In this document: positions 9,608 through 18,939 of the stretch, in pieces
Layout of the letters: each line of letters begins with the position of its first letter
Position numbering within the stretch: position 1 is the stretch's first letter
NCBI GenBank assembly: GCA_001936135.1
Contig: CP012809.1
Location: 62,001 to 126,000, forward strand
Direction of reading: 5' to 3'
Source of the DNA: Saccharomycopsis fibuligera x Saccharomycopsis cf. fibuligera
Lineage: Eukaryota > Ascomycota > Saccharomycetes > Ascoideales > Saccharomycopsidaceae
Length of the DNA: 64,000 nucleotides
Notes under the pieces: model-generated
What the model saw: the letters and a program-made list of their open reading frames with translations, nothing else
What the model was told of the DNA's origin: nothing
Databases searched by the model: none
Made by a program: the position numbers and the translations under genes

Positions 9608-11672
9608 ATGCTTCTGATAAAGCCAAGTAAACAGGACCCTTTGACTATACCGTGCTTTGGAGTTTAAGGTCTGTCGATGGTAGCGCTATTAATCGACGGT
9701 CCGCACACCAAAACAAACAACTCTCAAATGTGAATGTCTTTCAGCAAGGAAATGAGAAAGCCAGCAAGCATGCACAACTAGCTGTTATCTTTTTTTTTCT
9801 TTTTTCTTTTTTCTTTTTTTCTTTTTTTTTTTTTTTTTTTTTATTTTTTTATTTTTCTTTCTATCTATGGTTTGTTTGTATTGCTATTTTTTTCTTTGCT
9901 TATCTTATGGCGGTAAGTAATTGCCCTCACACGAGAGCTCTGTCACGTCGTTTTTGCTCTTGTGTAGTTTGCATTTTGCCATCAGTGACACAAAAACATT
10001 CATGTTCAGTGCGCAAGGTATAAAAGAGGGGTGTGCATATTGGGGGTGTTATGTTATGGTGCTAAAGGTTTGTACTACAGAAGAAAACGACACCACTGCT
10101 AATGGACACCAAACCAAACCTCAAGCAAAGCTAAGTAGCAATGCACTAATTACCAGCTATGGCTTCTATAGACAACCGGTCCAATGATTGTAAGTTTTGC
10201 ACGTTGATATTTGTTATATAAGCTACAAACTATTCTATCCCCTCAAGCTAAGGACCTATAGCTTGCGTATATGTGGCTTATAATGATAACTATTATTATA
10301 CTGCGGTCTTTAAGGCAATATGTTATGGTTAGTCTCCCAGATTTCAGTAACTAGCCTCAAAGATAAAGCTGGGGGGTAAAGAGGTGTACCGTTAGCTGAA
10401 CTTATCCACCATTCCGTTCAGGCACTAACCAGCGAGCGGTTTGTGCTTGTCAAGCAGCCTAAATAGATCTACGCAAACCACCATTGGGATGTTGGTGTGC
10501 CAATCTAAATATCTTCTGGTAGTCTACTACGTTTCATCAAGGTGAATTAATTTTAGCCATAGCTACCCAATGTTGCCTTCTAAATTTATAACTACTCTAA
10601 ACAATTAGGCTTAGCCTTAGGCTTAGCCTTAGGCTTAAGTTTACCCAAACTTCCAAGCTTCTTGACTTTTAAAATAAAGCTTCTCTCAAACTTTACTCCT
10701 TTCTTTTTTATTTTATTTTATTTTTTTTTTTTTTTTTTGACAAACATGTACCACCACAAAGGAACGGTCTTTTTTAGGAATGCGTTGAGTCTCTAGTTTC
10801 CTCCATTTGCAAATTTGCAGACTTCCCGGCTGTGTTTCTGTGGAATCTCAGTCTTTGTAGAGATTTGCAACGCGAAAAGAAGGGCGCTTCAAGACACGCA
10901 AACATGCATATCGGCGAATGTCTAAGTGACATATTGTCCTGTATGTATCTACCTGCAAAAACCGCCAAACAACGTTGCTTTACAAAAGCATTTTTCTTCG
11001 TGTCAGACAGAAACTGCATATCACTGCATATCCGCACCCTGTTCGAGAAAAAGATTCAGAAAAGATTCAGAAAAGAGAAATTGCCGAGACATAATTACTG
11101 TTCAAAACAACGATGGAAACTGGAATGTGCAGCACTGGACTTTGTAATAACAGTAGAGACAATGCTATGGCTTACAATGAACATACTCTATTTGCCTACT
11201 TGGCAATCACCTTCAGGGCGACTATTGGAGTCTGGGATTTGAACAAACATACAAACAATGTTTGTTGTTTATTATTGTATTCAGTACTGATGTTTACTTG
11301 AGCTGAAAATTTGCTACAGTATTTGCTGTAGACAAAACAAACGCTCTGGATGGAAAAAAAAAACACTTCTTTTTTTTATGATACCTTATAGAAAACAAAC
11401 CAAACATTTATAGATATGTATAGCACAGTAGAAACAAATAATGAGGGGAGGTTGTAGAACGTGTAAAAGATGATATGAAAATATAATGAACAAAAACCAA
11501 AAAATTGAATAAAAAAAACAAAGGGGGTTAAATAAAGGGAGTATCGTAAGAAGTAAAGGAGAGAAGTAAAGCACAGATAGTTATCTTTTGACCTTTTTTG
11601 AAGTGAGTAAAAAAAACAAACAAACATTATAACAAAGCCTATTATTGGCAAAACAACTGGTTAAAATTGGAT
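9608..11672. promoter_or_regulatory. Intergenic upstream of the GAS1-like gene
   Basis: About 2 kb between two minus-strand genes; it holds the promoter of the GAS1-like gene and the 3' end of the GH17 gene. Contains long T-rich tracts (~9787-9860 and ~10715-10738) and a 12-bp tandem repeat at 10605-10637. Short frames here (such as 10832-11242) have no coding character. Confidence 0.5.
10605..10637 (+). repeat. 12-bp tandem repeat TTAGGCTTAGCC
   Basis: Two complete copies and a nine-base partial third copy of TTAGGCTTAGCC in non-coding DNA. Each unit is nearly self-complementary (GGCT..AGCC). Confidence 0.85.
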
Positions 11673-12956
11673 TTAATCAGTGTTACCGTAAAGACCCCAA
11701 GATTGTTCAACATTGAGAGCACCTGGAGATTTCCACAAGTCGTTGTAAACAGTGAAAAGGAAAACAGAAGCACCAGTCTTTTCCTTGATGGCTTCAATAG
11801 CTTTCTTTTGGTTTTCTTCAGATGGAACAGCTTCACCATTGGAGTCACCACTGTGAGGCCAGCCAGTTTCGGTAATCAAAACGTTTTTGTTAGAACCACA
11901 AGCAGTGTAAACAGATTGGATTTGTTCCAATAACCATTCACCAGCTTTTTCAGCAGTAACACCACCATCAAAGTATGGGTGACAGTTAACGGCAACGTAA
12001 TCGGAATATTCACACAAATCTTTGTTGTTCTTGACAGCAGTGAAAGTGTCAACAGAAACAACATTACCAGTGTAACCAGCGTTTTTCAAAGCAGATTTAG
12101 CAGTGTTGATACCGTCTTTAATTTGAGAGGTAGTGGCTTCACCAGAGTTGACCAATTCATTACCAACACTAACAGTGTCGACAATATCCCAAGATTTACC
12201 AGAAGATTTGATAGCACTAGCCAAAGTAGAAACATCATCTTCAATAGAGTTCAAGTGGTAAAGACCGGCAAACAATTTTTGGTTGTCGCCAATAGCAGCA
12301 AGAACGTTTTCAACACCAGAACAGTCGACGGAATACAATCTAATGATTTTGAAACCGCTCAATTTCTTGATGTCAGCTTTAACTTGACTAGCAGATTTAC
12401 AACTACCAGAGTTGGTGTATGGGGAGTAAGTGATACCCAAAGCACCGGCATCACCAAGAGAGCTGTCACTGGAGGAAGAAGATGATGGGGAAGAAGAGCT
12501 GGAAGAAGCAGCAGAAGAGCTAGCTTCAGAAGATTCACTGGAAGTGGCGCTAGCAGAAGCAACAGAGCTCCCAGAATCAGAGGTAGCGACAGCAGACCAA
12601 GCATCAGCCGCAACAGAAGAAATAGCAGAGGCAGCTTCAGTAACGGCAGATTGAACAGGTGAAGCAGCAGCATCGGCAGCAGAAGATGGGACAACAGTAG
12701 TGGTTTCAGCAGAAGCTTCAGTGGAGGTAGCAGGAGCACTGTCATCGCCACCGGTGACAGTGACAACTTGATTCACGGTTTGCACATTGACTTGAGTTTG
12801 GTAAACAGTTTGAACTTCTGGAATGGCTTGTCTCTTGTGGATGTTGTGATGGTGTCTTTTGTTGTTCTGTTGGAAGTTTTCAATTGCAGAAGCAGAGACG
12901 AGAGCTGGAGCCAAAGCGGCTAAAGCAGAAACAGTCAAGAAACGCATTTTTGGCAA
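11673..12956 (-). CDS. GH17 cell-wall glucanase of the SCW4/SCW10/MP65 family
   Basis: 427 aa (the Met at residue 4 is an alternative start). The signal peptide is ~1-24. A dibasic HKR at 40-42 fits Kex2 processing, as in Scw4/Scw10/Mp65. A Ser/Ala/Thr-rich stalk (~75-170) precedes the GH17 barrel (~172-425). Motifs include GITYSPY, the proton donor SVGNELVN (Glu267), the nucleophile ITETGWP (Glu363) and FNDLWK-like YNDLWKSPG near the end. Family members are secreted, covalently wall-bound beta-glucanase/transglucosidase mannoproteins. Biased codons suggest high expression. It lies 2 kb upstream of, and in the same orientation as, the GAS1-like gene. The exact paralogue is not resolved. Confidence 0.92.
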   Translation of the reverse strand: MPKMRFLTVSALAALAPALVSASAIENFQQNNKRHHHNIHKRQAIPEVQTVYQTQVNVQTVNQVVTVTGGDDSAPATSTEASAETTTVVPSSAADAAASPVQSAVTEAASAISSVAADAWSAVATSDSGSSVASASATSSESSEASSSAASSSSSSPSSSSSSDSSLGDAGALGITYSPYTNSGSCKSASQVKADIKKLSGFKIIRLYSVDCSGVENVLAAIGDNQKLFAGLYHLNSIEDDVSTLASAIKSSGKSWDIVDTVSVGNELVNSGEATTSQIKDGINTAKSALKNAGYTGNVVSVDTFTAVKNNKDLCEYSDYVAVNCHPYFDGGVTAEKAGEWLLEQIQSVYTACGSNKNVLITETGWPHSGDSNGEAVPSEENQKKAIEAIKEKTGASVFLFTVYNDLWKSPGALNVEQSWGLYGNTD

Positions 12957-13230
12957 GTTGTTATTTATTGAATGTTAAACGATTTGTTTGTTTTGAATTT
13001 GGGATATTGAGTGTATTTGGATATAAGCGAAGGTGGGTTGTGAGGTTTTTGAAAAAAGGATGGAGATTCAAAAAGAGTGACTGAGAAACAATAGTTGGTT
13101 TACAAAGGAATGAATAACTATCTGTCTTAGTTGGTTTATGTAGAGGGAGAGAAGGAGGAAAAGAGAAAAGAGAAGCAAGAGGAAAAAAGGAACTAGCAAA
13201 GCAAACAGACTTGAGGACGGGGCGGTCAGG

Positions 13231-13255
13231 ATATATATATATATATATATATATA
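13231..13255 (+). repeat. (AT)12 dinucleotide tract upstream of the GH17 gene
   Basis: Uninterrupted AT dinucleotides about 275-300 bp before the GH17 start codon. A plausible TATA region and nucleosome-excluding tract. Confidence 0.85.
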
Positions 13256-13711
13256 CACTCGGGGCAGAGGCCACCAGTTCATAAACGGCAAAAGGCGTGA
13301 GATTTCTGTTTAAGTCAATCAACTTCATAGTTTTCTGGCATAACCGCTGCTGCAAACAAAGCGCCACGCCCTTGCGCATCCCACTGCAACCGGAAGCAAC
13401 CAGAAGCTACATGACGCGCTATGTGGATAGTGCAGCGTGTAATGCAGTATAGCACAGAGGAGAGCGTCGCCTTGCGTCTACCGCCTTTTTCGCTTTCGCT
13501 GCGATTTGTGAAAAGTTGCTAGGGCCATTCCGAGTGGCGCGTAGCAATAAGTGCACTGCCCCCAGAGATACCAGAGACACGCGCGACAGATTGCACAATA
13601 GTGATCGCCATTTGCAAGACGAAGCGCAGTAATAATGGGAAAAGAAGCGTTTTTATTATGAATGCCAGTCGGGGCTGTCTTACGTTGGGCATGAGCATAT
13701 TGAGTAGCGCT

Positions 13712-13738
13712 GCTAGTGCTGCTAGTGCTGCTAGTGCT
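13712..13738 (+). repeat. 9-bp tandem repeat GCTAGTGCT x3
   Basis: Three exact adjacent copies in non-coding DNA. Confidence 0.85.
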
Positions 13739-15879
13739 GCTATGGTATTGTTTTCCTAGCTGATTGTAAGCTCTGGCGGTGGGATCGCCGTTCGCAACAC
13801 TTCTCAATCCAGCAGTCCAGTTGCTGTAATTGACTCAACAGCACTCAGCTACTATAGTGGAAAAGAGATCAAAAATAACGAATTGGCTATTGCGTTTCTG
13901 TTTTGGCCTTGGCTTTGGCTTTTTTTTTTTTTTTTTTTTTTACTGCAGTAGCTGTAGCAGAGTAGATTGTGCCTCGAAACAATTGGCAATTGTTGTAATT
14001 TTTTTTTTTTTTTAATTCTTTCTCTCACTGCACTGCAGTACATCTTATGTTGTGGGTGTACTATAATTGTAAGCATTCGCTGGGGCCAGACCATTAAGAG
14101 GCTACTACAGCATAGAGTCTTCAAAGTGCAGTAAGAGTTGCTACGGTTTTCCAAATTTCAAGCTTCAAAATTCAGTTCAGGGCCGTCTATGGGAATCAAT
14201 AAGCCATAAAGGAGGAGAAAAAAAAAGTCCTCCCAGCAGAATACATACAACTGGCTAAGCTTCGTGTCTTATCCAGTAGGATACAGAGCACATGTCCCGA
14301 CTGGCTTAGAGTTATACGGTTGTCGTGTAGAATGTAATAGCTTGTCTCTGTTTCCATATATATTCGCACGCTTAATGAGAATGTTGCGTAGCTTCATCCG
14401 CCAGCTGCAAACCTTTTATACCAAAGTGTACTGCAGTTTGTTGCAAAGCACATAACATTGTTTTCAATTGGACAAAGTAATAATAATAATAATAAAAAAA
14501 ATAATAATAAAAAAAAAAAAAAAAAATCAAAGTAGCCAATCACTCAATGGTGTAAACGGATCATCGGTGAGCTAGGAAGGAGTCTGGACTACGACTGCCG
14601 AAACGTTACGTAGCTACCGTTTTACCTATAGGTAAATCCAGCCCATCCAACGTACGGTTGCGGTGTTGTTGCAAAGTTCTAACGGCAATTGCGGCACAGG
14701 AGTTCTAAGAAGACATGCCGGGCCGGTCAATTAATTGGTTGATTACAGGATAGGTTATAATGTTCCAGCGTTCCAAGTCATAATCTGATCTCCTGGAAGG
14801 GCAATATTATCAATATCAGAAATCATGGAAGAGCCCTCCTTGAAACTAACGATTTATGCGATTTGGCTCCTTACAGGACGCGCTACGTCCGTCGCCAGCT
14901 GGCTAGGAAAGAATTCCGCTGGCTTTCTCTCCGACACACGCTCAAAATGCATTTTGACAGGGTAAAAATTCCAATCGGCGGAAAGGGGTGAGTGTGCTGT
15001 CTCTTTATGTGGCCCAATTGGCTTAGTCCACTCACAGATTTGGACAATATCAGTATTATTCGACATGGGCAGCCGTCTAGCAGGGGAGAAGGGGACATTT
15101 GGATATCACAGGTTTGTGTTGGGATAGTGAGTAGCCTGGTGATTGATCATTGTTATTTGGTTGGCAGTATTTTCAGTTGTAGCTACAGTGTAAGTAAGTA
15201 AGTAAATAAGTAAGGAGGAGCAAACTTCAGTTGAGTATCCTATATTGAATCGAATTGAATTGTACGCAAATGTACACTCATACACAATATATATAATATT
15301 TACGCTGTAAAATTGTAGAGGAATCAAATCCTCAGATGGGCCTGCTATTCTCCTGCGATATGCAACGTTATAGTGTACACACTCACCCTTAACTTTGCTT
15401 AATTGGTATTAATATTGGAATTATGATTCTCACGGCCACGCACGCGTGCACGACAGACAGACAGACCACAGCTTGCAATTTTTACAATCATGTCCCTTTT
15501 CGGCAACATTATAAGTCATCATTTACCAATTCGTCTTTTATTAAAAACTCTGCTCATCGTTTTCATTAGTCTTGTTCAATATGCAATTGCAGATTTGCGT
15601 GGATATTTTTGCAAAGTTCCTTACAGCGCGGGTCCCCTTGTGAGGAAGGCTTCTCGAACGTTATCCAAAATTACCTGCTATAGTATTAACTAAGCTACTA
15701 CAAGCATATAGGCCCTTTCAGCTAGTCGGAGTTTATAATTGAAAGTTATTGAACATAAATTGATGAAAATCAAGAAATAAATAAAAACAAAAAAAAAAAA
15801 AAAAAAAAAAAGAAAAATGATAAATTGATAAAATGAAAAAAAAAAAAAAAATGTAATTGATTTGTGGACTAACAAAAGT

Positions 15880-15921
15880 AACTAACAAGTACCTAACAAG
15901 TACCTAACAAGTAACAAGTAA
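15880..15921 (-). repeat. Imperfect 11-bp tandem repeat (CTAACAAGTAC)
   Basis: Several copies of CTAACAAGTA(C) in a row, immediately 3' of the ADE17 stop. Probably part of its 3' UTR or terminator. Confidence 0.75.
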
Positions 15922-15946
15922 CGAGTGCTAAACACGAATCACATCT

Positions 15947-17719
15947 CTAATGGTGGAATAAACGAATAGAGTTTTCAACGTAAACCACGTTATAAGAATC
16001 AGCAGTATCAATAACGGCTTGATCCATCACTGAACCAGTAGCAGCAGCAATATATTTAACTCCAGATCTAACGGCTCTGTGAACATTGTCAGGGAATGGG
16101 AAAAATGCGTCTGAAGATAATGCGACATTATCCAATTTGCTCAACCATTCTTTTCTTTCGTCAGCAGTCAAAGCCTCAGGCACTTCCTCGAACTTGGATT
16201 CCCACTCAGACTTTTCTGGTTCAATGGTTGGTACTTGGTTACTAACGTATAAATCAATAGCGTTGGCCTTGTCTGGTCTCTTGGTACCCTTTTTCCATTT
16301 GAATGCCAAGACCTTTGGATGCTGTCTAAACCACCAGTTATCAGCCTTCTCACCAGCCAATCTGGTACAGTGGATTCTGGATTGTTGACCAGCACCTAAC
16401 CCAATGACCATACCGTTTTTAGCATAAGATACAGAGTTGGATTGGGTGTATTTCAAAGCAATAGTGGCCACAGTCAAATCAATAATAGCTTGTTGATTCA
16501 AGTTTTTATTTTTAGAAACAATTTCTTTGAAGCTAGAAGAGTTGATAATGGCATCGTTTCTCTTTTGCTCCAAAGTGATACCGTAAACTTCTCTTTTTTC
16601 CACTGCTTGAGGTTTGTAGTTTGGATCAATTTTCAAAACACAGTATTTGCCATTCTTCTTTTTAGACAACAATGCCAAGGCTTCAGGTTCAAATCCTGGA
16701 GCAATCACACCGTCACTAACTTCTCTAGAAATGATTTTAGCAGTTGGCAAATCAACAATGTTTGACAAAGCAATGAAATCACCAAAACTAGACATTCTGT
16801 CAGCACCCCTAGCTCTAGCATATGCGTTAGCTAATGGCGACAAGTTTTCAATATCTTCAACAAAGTAAATTTTTTTTTCAATGTCACTCAATGGTAACCC
16901 AACGGCAACACCAGCTGGAGAAACGTGTTTGAATGAAGCAGCAGCTGGCAAGTTCAAAGAAGCACTGAGCTCTTTAACCAACGGCCAGGAATTCAAAGCA
17001 TCCAACAAGTTGATGTAACCTGGAGATCCATTCAACACTTTGAATGGCAACTGTCCTTCTTGCACATAAGCTTGTGCAGGCTTTTGATGTGGGTTAGCAC
17101 CATATCTCAAAGGCAATTGACTAACACCTTCACTGTACTTCTTTCTAAAAAAGTCAGAAATAGCAGTGTCATAGTCAGCAGTGTGTTCAAAAGCTTTCAA
17201 AGCGTATCTGTTTCTGGAATCTTCGGAAATTTCACCGTTATCCAACTCTGTCAAAAAGCCAGAGTAATCATTAGGATCACTCAAAATGGTGACTCTAGCA
17301 TGATTTTTGGCAGCGGCTCTCAATAAGGTAACCCCACCAATATCAATTTCTTCCACTGCTTCAGGAATAGTAACTAAAACTTTCTTCACAGTTTCTTTGA
17401 ATGGATACAAGTTGCAGACGACAAAGTCAATCTTATTAATACCTTGAGCTTCCAAATCGCTCTTGTCACTATCAATGTCTCTAGACAAGATACCACCGTG
17501 GACAGCAGGATGCAAAGTCTTGACTCTACCGCCCAAGATTTCTGGAGCATGTGTAATGGAACTAACGTCTTCGACTGGGAAACCGCTTTCTCTAATCAAT
17601 CTAGCAGTACCGCCCGAGGCTAAGATTCTGACATTGTTCTTGACAAGTCCCTTGACAAGGTCCAAAAGACCGGTTTTGTCATAAACGGAAACAATGGCTG
17701 TTTTTCTATCGCTGGACAT
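15947..17719 (-). CDS. ADE17: Bifunctional AICAR transformylase / IMP cyclohydrolase
   Basis: 590 aa, matching the ~592-aa yeast Ade16/Ade17 enzymes from end to end. An N-terminal MGS-like IMP cyclohydrolase domain (~1-200; [33 protein letters not shown]) is followed by the AICAR transformylase domain (~205-590). The latter holds the catalytic Lys-His in FKHVSPAG, plus [11 protein letters not shown] and [12 protein letters not shown]. It performs the last two steps of de novo purine synthesis in the cytosol. Codons are strongly biased, and I saw no in-frame CTG in the first ~500 bases I checked. A TGACTCA element lies upstream. Most likely the only ADE16/17 copy in such a yeast, though copy number cannot be seen here. 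Confidence 0.97.
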   Translation of the reverse strand: MSSDRKTAIVSVYDKTGLLDLVKGLVKNNVRILASGGTARLIRESGFPVEDVSSITHAPEILGGRVKTLHPAVHGGILSRDIDSDKSDLEAQGINKIDFVVCNLYPFKETVKKVLVTIPEAVEEIDIGGVTLLRAAAKNHARVTILSDPNDYSGFLTELDNGEISEDSRNRYALKAFEHTADYDTAISDFFRKKYSEGVSQLPLRYGANPHQKPAQAYVQEGQLPFKVLNGSPGYINLLDALNSWPLVKELSASLNLPAAASFKHVSPAGVAVGLPLSDIEKKIYFVEDIENLSPLANAYARARGADRMSSFGDFIALSNIVDLPTAKIISREVSDGVIAPGFEPEALALLSKKKNGKYCVLKIDPNYKPQAVEKREVYGITLEQKRNDAIINSSSFKEIVSKNKNLNQQAIIDLTVATIALKYTQSNSVSYAKNGMVIGLGAGQQSRIHCTRLAGEKADNWWFRQHPKVLAFKWKKGTKRPDKANAIDLYVSNQVPTIEPEKSEWESKFEEVPEALTADERKEWLSKLDNVALSSDAFFPFPDNVHRAVRSGVKYIAAATGSVMDQAVIDTADSYNVVYVENSIRLFHH

Positions 17720-17976
17720 ATTTGCGTGGGTTTTGAGAGTGTTGACTTACTGACTTGAGCAATTAGCTATTGTGGAGTCTATCTGGGAATATATGAAGAC
17801 AAAAAGAAAACAGAAAAAGGACAATTTAAAATTCCTGATGCGTGCTTGCTTTTAGCTTTTTTTTTTGCTGAGGGGGGAGGAGGGGGAGACTGGGGTTAGG
17901 GTGGGTAGTGGTTGTAGTTTGGTTGATGAATTCTATTTAATTGAACTGAGTAGAATCAAAAGAAGAACTATCCAGT

Positions 17977-17983
17977 TGACTCA
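17977..17983 (+). promoter_or_regulatory. TGACTCA (Gcn4/Bas1-type) site upstream of ADE17
   Basis: Exact TGACTCA about 257 bp before the ADE17 start codon. Gcn4 binds TGACTCA and Bas1 binds TGACTC; in S. cerevisiae both activate purine genes. Binding in this yeast is inferred. Confidence 0.5.
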
Positions 17984-17984
17984 C

Positions 17985-18032
17985 GAGAAGAAGAGAAGAG
18001 AAGAGAAGAAAAGAGAAGAGAAGAAGGAAAAA
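17985..18032 (+). repeat. 48-base purine-only (GA-rich) tract
   Basis: Only A and G for 48 bases, mostly AGAGAAGAGA units, in the ADE17 upstream region. Confidence 0.85.
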
Positions 18033-18123
18033 CAGGCACAGATCCTGCGGTGGTGTCGTTCGCTCACTGGCTGTTGGCTGTCGGGGCAGCAGCAGCAATG
18101 ACTGATTTTTTTTGGTTTTTTTA

Positions 18124-18125
<2 letters not shown>

Positions 18126-18156
<31 letters not shown>
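18126..18156 (+). repeat. T31 homopolymer
   Basis: Uninterrupted run of about 31 T residues in non-coding DNA. Confidence 0.9.
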
Positions 18157-18939
18157 CGGCGAACTTCGGCGGTGAGCATGTGATTGGAGCTTAGCTATGC
18201 GGGGCGTATACTCCAGTGCCGGTGCACTACTGTTAGTGCTGGTTTGTTGGTGTGTGCAAGGAAGAACAGAAGGTGGAAGAGACCGAAGAGAAACTGTACC
18301 TCATTGCAGTAGTAACTATTGACCAGTGGTGGTGTTGCCAGTAGTTGAGTTTCGAGCAGTGTTTGAGGCCTCTCTAAGCACTGGCTGACACTCAAGAAGC
18401 AAATACGAGATCTCCGTAATGTGTCAAAAAACCGTATGAAGACGCTTTTTGGTGGGGTACCGCTACAAATGCTACACAAACACTGGAAAAAAAAAAACGC
18501 TACAGAGTGAAGTAACTTTTACAAATTGAAGTAAAATCGAGAAGAGTAAAGTAAGCAAGTGTAAAATGCTACCTACGATTGTAATTGCCTCTTGGTGTGA
18601 GTTTTTAAACTTTTTTTTTTTTTTTTTTCTTTTTTTTTTGATGTATGGATGTATATCCTCGGGGGAAAAGCCTTAATGCATGAGTCAGGCACAGACAGCT
18701 TCTGCTTCGCCATCATTACATCAGCAGGAAGTTATAAGCAAAAGTAAACTGGCAAAAGTCATATAAGTATGACAGGCTCGTTAGTGCTGGGGCAAAGAGT
18801 TCCCTGCCCTGTCAGTGACAAAGTCCAATGGACCCAGTGTTAGTAAATTATGCATCATTAATTTTTTGGGTAATATGCTATAAACAGATAAAATATGTAA
18901 TCGTAGTAATTAGCTCATTGACCAATAAACTTCCAACAT

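Larger units (their letters stand above)
12957..15946. promoter_or_regulatory. Long intergenic region between the GH17 gene and ADE17
   Basis: 3 kb with no supported gene. Next to the GH17 start is an (AT)12 tract (13231-13255) that may serve as a TATA region. Further on are a 9-bp tandem repeat (13712-13738), poly(T) and poly(A) tracts (~13920, ~14003, ~14510, ~15790-15850), and an 11-bp imperfect repeat (15880-15921) in the ADE17 3' region. The ~14540-15100 part is more G/C-rich, but I found no tRNA, snoRNA boxes or long frame in it. Confidence 0.5.
17720..18939. promoter_or_regulatory. ADE17 promoter region and RAD3 3' region
   Basis: Holds a TGACTCA site (17977-17983), a 48-base purine-only tract (17985-18032), a T31 tract (18126-18156), a T-rich stretch near 18610-18640 and a GGTTAGGGT telomere-like octamer near 17893. 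No gene seen. Confidence 0.5.

Noticed and set aside
10832-11242. 136-codon plus-strand frame between the GAS1-like and GH17 genes
   Set aside because: Codon use is unbiased, the product is rich in Cys, Arg and Trp with no domain, and it overlaps other random frames.
11229-11249. B-box-like GTTCAAATCCC on the minus strand
   Set aside because: Flanking bases do not form a T-stem and no D-arm or acceptor stem is found.
12957-15946. Possible centromere or mobile element in the 3-kb gene-free stretch
   Set aside because: No LTR, terminal inverted repeat, coding remnant or point-centromere motif could be seen; only simple repeats and homopolymers.
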